In this document: positions 33,301 to 40,404 of the stretch, piece after piece | How the letters are laid out: each line of letters starts with the position of its first letter | Position numbering within the stretch: position 1 is the first letter of the stretch | Assembly (NCBI RefSeq): GCF_015706575.1 | Contig: NW_024037062.1 | Coordinates: 6,630,811-6,694,810 of the forward strand | Reading direction: 5' to 3' | Source: Patiria miniata | Lineage: Eukaryota; Echinodermata; Asteroidea; Valvatida; Asterinidae | DNA length: 64,000 nt | The notes under the pieces: generated by a model | Databases searched by the model: none | Told to the model about the DNA's origin: nothing | What the model saw: the letters and a program-made list of their open reading frames with translations, nothing else | Translations under genes and position numbers: made by a program

Positions 33301-34189
33301 AGCCAGCACGTGGCTGGTCTTAAACGGTTGATAAAACACCAGCTGGCTGACATTTTCCAGTGTGTCACGTGAAATTTGGACTCCTATGAAATCCAGTGCC
33401 TTTTACCGTCTTATTGATGGAACGTTCACAATCCAGCGTTTTATTGGTTGAACGTTCACAATCCTTACATAGGCATGTGCAATACTGCCAGTGAGTCAGT
33501 ATTTCATAGTCCTAAATTCACAATGCACTCACCACAGCTGCATCTGCGTGTCATCGCGCAGTACGCAAGACGCGAGCGCCAATCTCCAAAAAAGGAGATG
33601 TTTATGTCTTACTCGTGAGCAGGACACTCCATTATAGAGCTACATGTAGAGGGTGTTTCGAGAAAAAGAAAGTGAAATTGTTTTACAAAATTGTTGGAAA
33701 CGTTTAATTTTTAACTTGTTTTGATTTTAGATTTTGTTTTGATTTTGAAAAGGTGCCGGTATTTGTGAATGGGAATAAATATGTGCTAGGTTGGTATTAA
33801 ACACTATGGTTAAGAACCGATGGGAGTCTGGGATGCGTATAATTACCTTCAGCTTCGATTCGGGTAATTATCAGCATTCAGACTCCAACCAGTCTTAAAC
33901 ATACATTTGACATATAGTTTAAGTTAAGTTTTCGAGTTGGTTTTTCTGTCGAAGAAGCAACATTACAGAGTACAGAAAGCAGGGCTAAAGATGGCTCGAC
34001 TCTTTTAGCACCCATCATGCAAGGCTTCAATGAACTGATGGGCCATCAATCCCCTGCTGCCATTTTTATCGGCTTAGGTGCTATTTCTTCTTCCCGTGCT
34101 AGGTGCCTCCATCAGACGGTAACGTCTGCACGGAATGCAAGCAGATGATTGCGGACATAAAGGACATCCTGAGCAACACCACCGTACAG
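15279..34189 (+). CDS. Prosaposin-like gene (partial, 13 exons, indels)
   Basis: Gene-level entry. The exons are 15279-15398, 15834-15878, 17682-17765, 21184-21303, 25221-25316, 26666-26751, 27647-27766, 29137-29223, 30189-30277, 31051-31171, 32627-32710 and 34103-34189, plus the decayed 19698-19815. They encode parts of five saposin B-type domains with the six-Cys pattern CxxC...C...C...C-x5-C. Saposins are small lysosomal, lipid-binding helical proteins cut from a secreted or lysosomal precursor and used as sphingolipid hydrolase activators. All splice sites are AG/GT, and every intact exon is phase 0. The exon triplet repeats per domain, so the gene grew by tandem duplication. The start codon, signal peptide and 3' end are not visible. 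Single-base indels in three exons mean this sequence does not encode one continuous protein as it stands. Confidence 0.85.
15600..15760. repeat. Imperfect inverted repeat in saposin intron
   Basis: A left arm near 15602-15650 (CTTTGTTTACATGTGCACTT) pairs with a right arm near 15694-15757 (AAAGCACATGCATATATAAA and ACAAAGCC). It looks like a small foldback element. A nearby left end, AAGCCCCTGTCACATAG at 15518, resembles the GGGCCCTGTCACAC family, but no matching right end is seen. Confidence 0.5.
15834..15878 (+). CDS. Saposin domain 1, tail exon
   Basis: A 15-codon exon, DKVCNIFMQCPSYNK, follows a long T-run and TTTCAG acceptor and ends at donor GTATGA. VCNIFMQC is the C-x5-C that closes the saposin disulfide pattern. 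The linker is short compared with the later tail exons (28-32 codons). Confidence 0.85.
16741..17211. mobile_element. Foldback MITE, Tc1/mariner-like ends
   Basis: The ends TACAGGGTGGATAAAAAAAA and TTTTTTTATCCACCCTGTA are inverted and flanked by TA, as expected for Tc1/mariner insertions. The arms extend inward over 100 bp: ACAGAAGTAGTGCACATGTG on the left, and CACATGTGCCCTACTTCTGT on the right. There is no transposase. It lies in a saposin intron. Confidence 0.7.
17682..17765 (+). CDS. Saposin domain 2, CxxC exon
   Basis: A 28-codon phase-0 exon: PVPNGDLCSSCKQVF, then SGLATITGNSTFQ, between acceptor TCTTTTCCAG and donor GTAAAA. CSSC provides Cys 1-2 and NST is a likely N-glycosylation site at the place usual in saposins. 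The opening motif P-x-NGD-x-C recurs in the first exon of every later domain here. Confidence 0.85.
17981..18566. repeat. Inverted-repeat element with ATTCATAAATACCT ends
   Basis: The block starts TATTCATAAATACCTAAGAC and contains the inverse AGGTATTTATGAATGG near 18431. A palindrome at about 18444-18566 has GGGAATAAATATGTGCTCC pairing with GGAGCACACATTTATTCCC. A second copy is at 33253-33900 and a fragment at 14060-14230. All three are in or near the saposin gene. Confidence 0.6.
19698..19815 (+). pseudogene. Decayed duplicate of saposin domain 2 middle exon
   Basis: This 118-bp block aligns end to end with the exon at 21184-21303. It has an acceptor (TAACAAACAG), a donor (GTGAGC) and conserved words such as ALFCLFEHHSQAECEKF and NYVGKF in the shifted frame. 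It is 2 nt shorter. One base is missing around 19720, where the partner has GCATCA, and one is missing just before the donor. Read in phase 0 it is therefore broken. The start of the following intron (CTGTCAAGT..., TTTACATGGCTTGCAGCAA) also matches, so exon and intron were duplicated together. Splicing would presumably need to skip it. Confidence 0.8.
19917..20230. mobile_element. MITE with GGCCAAGTTCG ends
   Basis: Left end GGCCAAGTTCGGGCAAGGAC and right end inverse (GTCCTTGCGCGAACTTGGCC) form imperfect terminal inverted repeats, with an inner CCATTAGTCGACTAGTGG / CCATTGGTCAACTA pair. The element sits in the intron that follows the decayed exon and is missing from the corresponding interval after the intact exon. 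It therefore inserted after that duplication. Confidence 0.65.
20284..20781. mobile_element. Foldback MITE, CAGGGTGAGT family, copy 1
   Basis: The ends CAGGGTGAGTCTAAAAAA and TTGGACTCACCCTG are inverted, and the arms (about 240 bp) pair over most of the element. Shared words include TCAAAATCTAGGAT, ATTCAAATCACTCATGTAC and GTTCTGTCCACGGATCAC in the family. A truncated palindromic edge of another repeat (TGCCTGAATAAATCCCCGTC) abuts it on the left. Confidence 0.7.
21184..21303 (+). CDS. Saposin domain 2, middle exon
   Basis: A 40-codon phase-0 exon: KTVQTEASLFCRYEGHSTAE, then CEQFVNQYVGKFVQFVTSQL. The acceptor is ACATAACAG and the donor GTGAGA. Cys 3 and Cys 4 are present and the exon is open. 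Its decayed duplicate lies about 1.5 kb upstream at 19698-19815. A foldback element follows 150 bp downstream. Confidence 0.85.
21451..21950. mobile_element. Foldback MITE, CAGGGTGAGT family, copy 2
   Basis: The left end is CAGGACGAGACCAAAAAA and the right end TTTTACTCACC, with long pairing arms. TTCTTTCAGCAAAACGAAAA on one side is answered by TTTCATTTTGCTGAAAGAAC on the other. It lies just after the intact exon, as copy 1 lies after the decayed exon, so the two may come from the same segmental duplication. Confidence 0.65.
21954..22843. mobile_element. ~0.9-kb nested foldback element
   Basis: The ends CAGGTATCACAAGTCCTAAG and its inverse (TTGGGACTTGTGATACCTG) begin arms of about 230 bp, with CATTGGAGCAATGCTGTTTA matching TAAACAGCATCGCTCCAATG. 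An inner pair near 22300-22375 and 22415-22480 (AATGTTACATTTAATTTGC) makes a second hairpin. The core has the GTATAAGCCGC motif three times (22530-22600). No transposase is seen. Confidence 0.65.
23029..23234. mobile_element. MITE with TTATACAAC ends, copy 1
   Basis: The ends TTATACAACGCCTGAATGAA and ATTCAGGTGTTGTATAA are inverted, and CCCCGTCATCTGATTGG is answered by CCAATAAGATGACGAGG. A fragment of the same family abuts the foldback at 20284. Confidence 0.65.
23313..23872. mobile_element. MITE with TTATACAAC ends, copy 2
   Basis: The left end TTATACAACACCTGAACAAA and the right end ATTCAGGCGTTATTTAA are inverted. CATCTGATTGGTGG is answered by CAACCAATCAGATG. This copy is larger than its neighbour at 23029-23234, and a stretch with two GAACTTGTCGA motifs (23618, 23732) lies inside. 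Confidence 0.55.
23930..24240. repeat. Tandem repeat of about 95 bp, three units
   Basis: Three consecutive units contain CGCCTTATGGAATGGAACAT, CACCATATGAATATGAAAAT and TTCTTACCATTGCA. The last two are nearly identical and the first is more diverged. Confidence 0.6.
24592..25107. mobile_element. Foldback MITE, CAGGGTGAGT family, copy 3
   Basis: The ends CAGGGTGAGTAAACAAAAAA and TTTTTACTCACCCTG are inverted, and a TA flanks the left end. The arms pair across the element (TTTCAAAATCTAGGATAT and ATATCCTAGATTTTGAAA). It lies in the intron before the domain 2 tail exon. Confidence 0.75.
25221..25316 (+). CDS. Saposin domain 2, tail exon
   Basis: A 32-codon exon: KEPVWCEIIQVCTPSQDFSA, then VSKPQAMSRLMQ, between acceptor TGCTTTCTAG and donor GTAACA. 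WCEIIQVC is the closing C-x5-C. The remaining residues form the linker to the next domain, where a precursor is normally cut. Confidence 0.85.
25540..25990 (+). repeat. tRNA-headed SINE-like repeats, head-to-head
   Basis: An inverted fragment (25540-25640) faces a forward copy (25650-25990). The forward part has GTGGTCGAGTGGTAAGACAT, GCACTAGAAAGCAGG and the T-arm region GTGGGTTGCGAGTCCCAC, which carries one extra base compared with the 3.2-kb copy. The AACTTTCACTCGGGAGGTAA body occurs on both sides of the tRNA part. Non-functional as a tRNA. Confidence 0.6.
26230..26400. repeat. CACTGTGTGGACTTCC repeat, copy 1
   Basis: TTCACTGTGTGGACTTCC, GTCCACATAAAC and CTCTCTGGAAAACAGGTTTA recur in order at 40405-40570. 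The block contains inverted GTGTGGACTT/ATGTCCACAC words and may be a short inverted-repeat element. Confidence 0.55.
26666..26751 (+). CDS. Saposin domain 3, CxxC exon (1-nt deletion)
   Basis: It opens VPPANGDTCKD in phase 0, after which the frame runs to a stop. One base is missing near 26699 (GGATGCAAG, where GAT-TGC-AAG is expected). In the shifted frame the rest reads CKQYSQDLQDILNNETVQ, exactly the family pattern with an NET glycosylation site. The length of 86 nt, against 87 in the sister exons 29137 and 34103, supports the deletion. Acceptor CAAAG and donor GTGGGT are intact. This may be a sequencing error or a real allele. Confidence 0.8.
26829..27240. repeat. 34-bp minisatellite, array 1
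   Basis: About 12 units resemble CCTGCCTGTTACTCCCTGTA followed by CTGCCCCAAACCAC. It starts about 78 bp after the donor of the domain 3 CxxC exon. Long open frames in the array only reflect the repeat. Confidence 0.85.
27317..27543. mobile_element. hAT-like MITE rich in TGATTTAAATCA
   Basis: CAGGGTTTGCGATTTTGTGA at the left is answered by TGATTTAAATCAGCCAACCCTG-type sequence at the right, giving imperfect terminal inverted repeats. The interior has repeated AAATCAGTGATTTAAATC. The flanking 8-bp sites match only weakly, so the insertion is old. Confidence 0.6.
27647..27766 (+). CDS. Saposin domain 3, middle exon
   Basis: A 40-codon phase-0 exon: TNLFSTLTKVCEALGIAPDT, then CTTDIGEFGPLVLQELIPLL. 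It carries Cys 3-4, with acceptor CTTTTCCAG and donor GTGAGA. The exon is intact, which contrasts with its frameshifted partner exon at 26666. Confidence 0.85.
27847..28244 (+). repeat. tRNA-derived SINE with TTA tail
   Basis: The head GGGGCGCTGTGGTCCAATGG with GGTTCGAATCC supplies A- and B-box-like Pol III motifs. The body contains GAGCAAGGCACTTTACCGTT and CCTTCGGATGGGACGTAAAG and ends in a (TTA)n tail at 28225-28244. This composition matches SINEs of marine invertebrates. It lies in the intron before the domain 3 tail exon. Confidence 0.7.
28740..29070 (-). repeat. tRNA-derived SINE (minus)
   Basis: The - strand head has GTGGTCTAGCGGAGGATTCA and GTGGGTTCGAGCCC, followed by GCGCTTTACCTCAATTACTC and ACCCAGGTGTTAAATGGGTA. 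This body type is one I associate with echinoderm SINEs (recollection, not a search). It ends about 65 bp upstream of the domain 3 tail exon. Confidence 0.7.
29137..29223 (+). CDS. Saposin domain 3, tail exon
   Basis: A 29-codon exon: DGSTICPQQGLCAAGSLYKL, then GRVVSSIEQ, with acceptor TCTCACACAG and donor GTATCT. ICPQQGLC is the closing C-x5-C, though its interior is more polar than usual. Confidence 0.85.
29300..30015. repeat. ~180-bp tandem repeat, four units
   Basis: Four units carry GGCTATTCACTGGAAGTCTT, CATGCATCTGGTCTAC and GGTGTTACAGGGTCATCC, with starts spaced 184, 180 and 192 bp apart (29321, 29505, 29685, 29877). Each includes an (AGTC)n stretch of variable length. The array lies within a saposin intron. 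Confidence 0.8.
30189..30277 (+). CDS. Saposin domain 4, CxxC exon (1-nt deletion)
   Basis: It reads VTKSNGDPCAECKEIVMDLL, then DIFSTIK, and the frame shifts in the A-run at about 30267-30269. With one more A the last codons would read KTVQ before donor GTACGT, the ending found in all sister exons. The length of 89 nt, where 90 is expected, agrees. A homopolymer base-call error is an easy explanation. The usual N-x-T site is absent in this domain. Confidence 0.75.
30325..30790. repeat. 34-bp minisatellite, array 2
   Basis: About 13 units of the same CCTGCCTGTTACTCCCTGTA repeat seen at 26829-27240, again just inside the intron after a CxxC exon, here domain 4. The two arrays occupy equivalent introns. 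Confidence 0.85.
31051..31171 (+). CDS. Saposin domain 4, middle exon (1-nt insertion)
   Basis: It starts KDIFNKAIAVCVALGGSTAT, then CTGVIKHYGPVV. An extra G at about 31147 shifts the frame into a stop. Without it the remainder reads MSVLTNEL before donor GTGAGT, matching the sister exons. The length of 121 nt, against 120 elsewhere, agrees. Both splice sites are intact. Confidence 0.8.
31190..31652. repeat. Degenerate TTGAGTTT repeats
   Basis: A low-complexity stretch of GAGTTTTGAGTT-like words with no clear period. It resumes at 32395-32600 on the far side of the 31653-32382 element, so the element inserted into it. Confidence 0.6.
31653..32382. mobile_element. MITE with TAAAGGGCCTGTC ends
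   Basis: TAAAGGGCCTGTC at the left is inverted as GACAGGGCCTTTA at the right. It splits a TTGAGT-type repeat stretch. The ends resemble those of the 53479-54170 element. The interior is unusually GC-rich for this window, with no long conserved frame. Confidence 0.65.
32627..32710 (+). CDS. Saposin domain 4, tail exon
   Basis: A 28-codon exon: TPSLCTMIQLCTSSVEHVQP, then RPAAKAVM, between acceptor TCTTCACAG and donor GTGAGT. LCTMIQLC is the closing C-x5-C, followed by a proline-containing linker. Confidence 0.85.
32757..33110. repeat. Hairpin plus CRE-type repeat copy
   Basis: A TTTCGGCAACTCGCCGAAA hairpin is followed by a CATAGCGTTTGTACAC module, GGTCCGATTGGGTTGAAACT and GTGACGTCATGATGAC. 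This is a member of the family filling 4.2-12.25 kb. Confidence 0.6.
33253..33900. repeat. Inverted-repeat element with ATTCATAAATACCT ends, copy 2
   Basis: ATTCATAAATACCTTAGACA, CCCATTGGTTGAGAGCC and GGTCTTAAACGGTTGATAAA match the 17981-18566 block. GTATTTGTGAATGGGAATAA near 33762 is the inverse end. Confidence 0.6.
34103..34189 (+). CDS. Saposin domain 5, CxxC exon
   Basis: A 29-codon exon: VPPSDGNVCTECKQMIADIK, then DILSNTTVQ, between acceptor CCCGTGCTAG and donor GTACAT. CTEC gives Cys 1-2 and NTT is the expected glycosylation site. The next exons of this domain are missing, probably in or after the gap at 34829. Confidence 0.85.
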
Positions 34190-34307
34190 GTACATGCAAA
34201 ACACTCATTATGACTGAGATAGACTGTCCGTCTTATTTGGAGATTCACAGAGCGAAATAATATATTTAAGCCGCCCTCAGGTTGATGATAGAGAACAGTT
34301 GGCTTAT

Positions 34308-34670
34308 GCCCCCAAAAAAGTCTCCGGTTTCTAGTATGGAGCTTGCCCAAAAAGTGGTGCGCGACGCGGCATTTTTTTTTTTACCTGTTTTTTTGCTTCA
34401 AATGTCGGCTGATGAATGCAAATGGTGCCCGACTAAACGTAGTGCAAATATTTTGGAGTCCAGAGAGGCCACATAAAGCTTATTCTCGATCATAATCCAT
34501 CTAAAAAAACACGTGAAATTTGGGCAGCAGCAGGATTCCAGTCAAACCAGTGAGTTTGGCGGTTTTGAGACATCATCTTGTATTTAAAAAAAACTGTTTC
34601 ATTTGCCGACGTGCATGGCTACGGCGACGAGCGCGCATACCAGGAAACCGGAGACTTTTTTTTTTTGGCC
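34308..34670. mobile_element. MITE, GGCC-A-run end family
   Basis: Left end GCCCCCAAAAAAGTCTCCGG and right end CCGGAGACTTTTTTTTTTGG are inverted and flank about 360 bp. Related ends occur at 16196 (one side only), 37219-38050 and 46901-47275. It lies in the intron after the last visible saposin exon. Confidence 0.65.
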
Positions 34671-34764
34671 TTCGCACAGGCGATATCAAAATCTTCAATT
34701 ATTGGAAATCCAATATCGAGAATATTCGATATATATATTGATTATCCCACGAAAAAGTATGTAG

Positions 34765-34828
34765 CCCTATGAAAATCTAGGATATGAAAGCCTGATTCAT
34801 AAGCTTTCTTTTAGTACAAGAATCATTC
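34765..34828. mobile_element. CAGGGTGAGT-family foldback arm cut by gap
   Basis: AAAATCTAGGATATGAAAGC and TTTAGTACAAGAATCATTC match one arm of the foldbacks at 20284, 21451 and 24592. The N run begins at once afterwards, so the second arm may have caused the assembly break. Confidence 0.65.
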
Positions 34829-35328
34829 NNNNNNNNNNNNNNNNNNNNNNNNNNNNNNNNNNNNNNNNNNNNNNNNNNNNNNNNNNNNNNNNNNNNNNNN
34901 NNNNNNNNNNNNNNNNNNNNNNNNNNNNNNNNNNNNNNNNNNNNNNNNNNNNNNNNNNNNNNNNNNNNNNNNNNNNNNNNNNNNNNNNNNNNNNNNNNNN
35001 NNNNNNNNNNNNNNNNNNNNNNNNNNNNNNNNNNNNNNNNNNNNNNNNNNNNNNNNNNNNNNNNNNNNNNNNNNNNNNNNNNNNNNNNNNNNNNNNNNNN
35101 NNNNNNNNNNNNNNNNNNNNNNNNNNNNNNNNNNNNNNNNNNNNNNNNNNNNNNNNNNNNNNNNNNNNNNNNNNNNNNNNNNNNNNNNNNNNNNNNNNNN
35201 NNNNNNNNNNNNNNNNNNNNNNNNNNNNNNNNNNNNNNNNNNNNNNNNNNNNNNNNNNNNNNNNNNNNNNNNNNNNNNNNNNNNNNNNNNNNNNNNNNNN
35301 NNNNNNNNNNNNNNNNNNNNNNNNNNNN
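34829..35328. other. Assembly gap (500 N)
   Basis: Exactly 500 N. The 3' part of the saposin gene may lie here. The sequence to the right resumes within GACTCGAGTC-like repeats (35329-35480). Confidence 0.95.
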
Positions 35329-35592
35329 GACTCATTCTAAAAAAAGTGACTGTTTGAGTTTAGTTATTCTAAGGCAGTAACTCGAGTCACATTTAGTGCT
35401 TTGAAGGCAGTGCTCGAGTCAAGTCTTTAAAATAGCCACGTTGATTCGAGTTATGTCACATTCTTGCTTGAGTGACAAGAATTCGGGCGTGGAAGGATTT
35501 GGATGAATACTACCTAGAATTTCCTCCGTGTTGTGCAAAGTCGGATTTGATGAAACTGTCTAGTCCTTCGCCCTGAAGAGGATGAAGCTTTC

Positions 35593-35888
35593 CAATGGCG
35601 TAGCCAAGGGGGGCATGGGGGTGAGCACTTGCCCCCCCCCCCTCCCCACAAATTTTCCGTGCCCCTCCCCAGATGCCCCCCACCAAAACACTGATAAGGT
35701 CCCTTTTCCTTTTTTTCAGTTAGCCAAAGGCCTACCTTTTACAATCTCTTATGTCAATGAATATAGCGAGGCATTATAGGGCCCAACTGGGAAATACTGC
35801 AATAGGAAGTTTGCGATATGTGCCCCCATGATATTCTGACCCCCCCCCCCCGTGCCCCTCCACTCAAAAAATCCTAGCTACGCCACTG
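35593..35888. mobile_element. hAT-like MITE, TGGCGTAGCC family
   Basis: The left end CAATGGCGTAGCCAAGG is inverted as CCTAGCTACGCCACTG. The flanks are AAGCTTTC (35585-35592) and AAGCTTCC (35889-35896), an 8-bp target duplication with one mismatch. Eight-bp duplications and CA(G)TGG ends fit hAT elements. The interior has long C-runs. The second copy is at 41221-41518 and a fragment is at 13464. Confidence 0.75.
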
Positions 35889-35924
35889 AAGCTTCCATGA
35901 ATGGAAAAATGATTTTAAAAAAAC

Positions 35925-36255
35925 CCAGTCAGTCCTGTCTGTTGGTCAGTGCGTGCGTGCGTGATTTAGAACACACTAGGCTGGCCCTCTGGGTCCAGCG
36001 CAAAGTTAGCCTTGAAAGATACACAGGTCAGGAAAGGACATTCATGTCAGGTTAGGTCAAGTCAGGTCAGGTCAGTCAGGTCAGGTCGGATTGGGTCGGT
36101 TGGGTCGGGTCCAGCTTATGCAAGTCTAAATCACAAGAGACAGTCAGTCCGGTCCGTTCGGTCGGTCTGTCAGTGCGTGCGTGCATTAAAGTGCACTAGG
36201 CTGGCCCTCTGGGACCAGCGCAAAAATAGTCAAGAAAGATGCATAGAAGGCCATG
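35925..36255. repeat. ~205-bp tandem pair with GTCAG microsatellite
   Basis: Two units share CAGTGCGTGCGTGC and CACTAGGCTGGCCCTCTGGG followed by CCAGCGCAAA. Between them is a GGTCAGGTCAGGTCAG stretch (36050-36110). Confidence 0.65.
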
Positions 36256-36439
36256 AGACACTTTAAAAGATCACTGACAGTAATAAATGATATCTAGAGA
36301 CAACACAACACTGCAGGTGCACGCTTACACTCTATCTAAAGTGCTTTTATTGAATGAATATAAATTTAACACAGAAAAGAGACGTGGACAAAAAAGGTTT
36401 GTGCCATGATATGCCGAACTTTCTCTATCTTGTCTCTGA

Positions 36440-37218
36440 CTACATAAATTGATTGGGCTTTAAGTTAATGGCCATCATTTGCAAACACTTTTTTATTGGC
36501 GTTTCAAGAAACATTACATAAATGCAATCAATCGGATGCAGGTTATTAATAACAAACAAATTGTCGAAATTATTAACAGTAGATGACTTGTCATACTTTT
36601 GAGAAAACTGTGACAATGCATTTTCATTTTTCTCACGCAAAGCATGTTTCCGTTGACAGTTTGAGGGTTTGGTCCTACCCATCGCGAGGAAATGATGGTT
36701 ATTTCTCTTGTGTGGCAAAAGACAGCATACTAGTCGCATTTCACAGGATGTTCATTGCTATCACTTACTTACAAAAACATGGGACATTTCATGATATTTG
36801 ACAGTTTAAATTTGCAAATGGTGTCGATTACCTTAAACCTCTTTAAAATGTAAAGGAAAAAGAAAGAAAAAAGAAAAGAAAAGAAAACTAGACAAGATAA
36901 GTTTGCGGTAGAACCATGTCAATAAATCTTTTTTGTGAGTATATGTGGTTCTGAAACGTCCCTCCTGTTCTTTTCGGGCACACATACTCACAAAAGAGAT
37001 ATGTTCACATTGTGCTACCGCAAACTTATCTTATGTTAATATCTTTCCACCATGCAAATATTAAAACGTCAAAAGAAAACTATTTGCTGAAAAAAATAGT
37101 TCCAGTTCTTTTTTTGAAATTTATTTCCACCAGTTACTGAACTGCATGTATATGCTTAACCATGTTCAAAAGGACAATTAAGAAATAGTAATAATCTATA
37201 TAATTATGCCCACTTCTT
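36440..37218. repeat. Repeat shared with 20.8 kb, plus small foldback
   Basis: CATACTTTTGAGAAAA and flanking text near 36590 match 20868-20930 in a repeat of unknown family. At about 36889-37033 a palindrome pairs GATAAGTTTGCGGTAG with CTACCGCAAACTTATC. No gene is seen. Confidence 0.45.
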
Positions 37219-38050
37219 AGGCCGAAAAAAAGTTCTGCTTCCGGTTACCCGACCGACCCTATTTTTAGGCTGCGACCCAAAAAATTGTATCGGCAATTCC
37301 CCCCCCCCCAAAAAAAAGAGAAAATAATGAATGAATAAATAAAAATAAAAACCTGTTGTCTTTTCTGTCTCCACAAAATACCTCTCAACAACCCTTTTGC
37401 GTCAAAAAAAAATGCTTTTTTTTTTCGTTTTCTTACTTACATTCGCTATTTTTTTTTCAAAAGAAACCTCCGTTATTTTTACAAATTCGCTTTGCAATAT
37501 AACTAGTTCGCAATTCGATGTCACGGTGACTATAATCACGAGCGTAAGCTCAATGCGGCGGCGATCTGGTTAATTCACAGAATGATCTAGCTTGTCTGTG
37601 TATGTATTTTCCATGTTGCACTACATGTACTCGTATTTGGAGTGATACAATGCAGCCTGTTTTTCTCGAAAATTTCGACCGTGAAAACGAGGTCTGCTGG
37701 CCGCTGGCCACACATGCACAGTGCATCACTCACTGCGGAGTTTTGGCCAGCTTCCCGTCTTGACTAGCGTTGTGCATATGTTGCGAACGACCTGAATTTT
37801 CCATTATTTTTTTAAGAATTATCGAACGTTAATATATTGGCAATAATTAAGGTAGGTATAATTTACTTTTTGTGGCCATTTTGTGTATAGCTTTCGTAGT
37901 GCAATGGAAATAGTTTAGGCTAAAACTTCGCATATAATTGAATACCCCATTCAATTTGCATAAAAAAAATGGCCAAAAAAAAGAAATTCCGACCGACCAA
38001 CCCTATTTTTGAAAGGCATGTAATCGGAAGCAGAACTCTTTTTTTGGCCT
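37219..38050. mobile_element. MITE, GGCC-A-run end family, ~830 bp
   Basis: AGGCCGAAAAAAAGTTCTGC at the left and GCAGAACTCTTTTTTTGGCC at the right are inverted, continuing into TTCCGGTTAC/GTAATCGGAA and CCGACCGACCCTATTTTTA on both sides. No transposase frame is recognised. Confidence 0.7.
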
Positions 38051-39320
38051 TTTATAAGAAAATGTTGTATACCAGATTTGCTAATATAATAAAATAAGCT
38101 ATATTGGATATTTGAACAGTTTCATGCAAAATGTATTGGAATTTTAAAGTCCTATGCGGAAAAAAAATGTTTGCAGTGCATACTGAATAATATTCGTCCA
38201 TGGGTTTACGAAGCGATTTTGAGTGGGGAAACTCTTTTGTATTGACTCAAATTCACCCACTTCAAATTGCGTCCTCTTATTGTGTCCATCATACTTCAAC
38301 AAGGATAATAGTTTGTGAGGCTTGAATTTATTATCCAAGTTTCAGGTGCACTTTCATCCGGAGATTGGCAAACCTTGGTGCTTTCCGGGTCCAAAAAAAA
38401 AATGTCCTGTGCAAAATGTCTGACATTTTCCAGAGAAAATGTTGAAAACACCCGTTTGTTTACATATTGCTCGTCAGCAATTTTTGCCTCTCCTTTCAAT
38501 TATTTCAATTAGTGAAAAAAGCCATTGAATTTCAAAGCAAAAGTGAAAACGTCACTTTCACGGTAGTGTTGTGTGCATGGTACTTTTTCTACTTGTCATC
38601 AATCTTTCCAATGATTATTATTTCGTGAGCTATGTTTTTTTCGTGAGCTATGTTTTTAGAGCCCAAAAGATCGCAACCGGCCAAAAGTGCACATTTAAGA
38701 GTATTGTATTTTGAGTGAAAACAATTTCATGTTCTAGCAGGTCTTCCAAAATACAATTTTCACAATTTACTTCTTGAAAAAAGGGATACTACAAAATGAA
38801 AATACATGCCATTGTGTATTATCACTGATTAAGCCAATAAGAATCTAAAAAAATCTAGAAAAAAAAACCTGTTAACCATCAGTTTTTATACAAATAATTT
38901 CTTTTGTCGGCATCAATATAGCACGGGAAACTCCTGCCTCTAAAGCTCATTGGGACATTTGACAACTCAAAACTGAGGAAGAGTCTATATCTTAAATATG
39001 GGTTAACCGTTAGACTGGTTCCGGGTCCCTCCATCATAGCCCTTACTCCGAGTGTAGGAGGTGGGAACAAGTCCGGACGTCCATATTAGGGACTCAGGAG
39101 GAGCACTTAAAGTGCAATTCTCTTTTGCTTTTGAGCATTTGTTTTTAGATTAACAACAAAATCTATCAAAATCATGAGAAGGGTGCATAACAACTATTAA
39201 ACGTGTTGAATTTGCAGCTAAGTGGATACTAGACATTTTGAGAACAAATGCAACATTAATAGAGTCTTTTGTAAATGGACTGCGTTGCTAGCGCACATAC
39301 AGAACAGTGCACATATTAAT
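38051..39320. other. No recognisable gene
   Basis: AT-rich sequence with short open frames only (up to 67 codons at 38296-38499 on the - strand). None has a domain I recognise. Confidence 0.4.
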
Positions 39321-39327
39321 AAAATAG

Positions 39328-39640
39328 TCACCTTCAAAGAATGTTTCTTCCGAATGATACCATTTCAGGCAGGGAACTTGTTACGAGTTCTGTCTCCGTT
39401 TTGAGCGAGGATTTCTTGTTAAAATCGGTTGGTACATTTCTAGGTAATTGCAACAGTGTTGCTATGTGCCTTAATTTGTTGAATGGAGCATTCTGTGCCT
39501 GATGTGGGCAGACCTTTATAAAATCACCTTCAAAGATTGTTTCTTCCGAATGATACCTTTTCAGGCATGAAACTTGCTACCAGTCCTATCTTCCTTTTGA
39601 GCGAGGATTTTCTTGTTAAATCGCTAGGTACGATTCGCGG
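39328..39640. repeat. ~200-bp tandem duplication
   Basis: Two units about 200 bp apart share ATGTTTCTTCCGAATGATAC or its close variant, TTTTGAGCGAGGATTT and CTTGTTAAA. They are moderately diverged. Confidence 0.6.
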
Positions 39641-40199
39641 AAACTGCAAATGTTCCTATGTGCCTTTTTTGTCGAATTTCCAGCGAGCACTTGAGCAAGG
39701 TTTTCCCAAGCTAGCATCGATGGAATTTACTCCTTAATTGTGCAGCCGAGGACTTCAAACCTCATGCAGCAGTGTCCATGACACCGAGTAGGCAGGATAC
39801 GCAGGAATCTGGCCTGGAAAGCCTTCGGGAAAGTGGTGGTCACGTGGGTGTTTCTGTCCGAGTTTCCAGGGAACTGTGGAGTAAACGATATGAACACGAT
39901 TTTGAAACCAGCGTTGAAAGGTTAACGGGGATGAGTTTTCCCTTGCAGTCACACGGTTTTAACAGGATGGACAGAGGGAGGGACAGAGGACAGAGGGTCA
40001 TATGGCATGTATACTCATAGATTTCAGGGTTTTGTAGAATCAGTAAAATAAATAAAGATTTAAAGTATTTAAAACACTAAAGCAAAAAAACAGATTTGTT
40101 GATTGGAAAATGGTTGGAAGGAAACATAAGTCGATCTGACAACAAATCCCAAGGTTACCTTTTGTTCCCTTCTCATTACAGCCCTACTTCTTTTTTTCC

Positions 40200-40380
40200 A
40201 TTTACTTTTAAATTCAAGAGATACGAGGAATTATGTTCACTTGGGACTTGAACCCACGACATTGTGCTGGTTGGAATCTGATCTGGCTTTCCTTTTCATC
40301 CAAATCTGCGCACATCAACAGGAGGTCGTGGGTTAGAGCCCTGGCCAATCGACTGAGTAAGCTGTGAAGTTTATCTCACA
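40200..40380. repeat. tRNA-like SINE fragments, inverted
   Basis: GGGACTTGAACCCACGAC (minus T-arm) and AGGAGGTCGTGGGTTAGAGC (plus T-arm) face each other. They are related to the repeats at 3000-3420 and 25540-25990 and are too degenerate for a tRNA gene. Confidence 0.45.
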
Positions 40381-40404
40381 AACCCTCTGACAATACTTTA
40401 CAAG

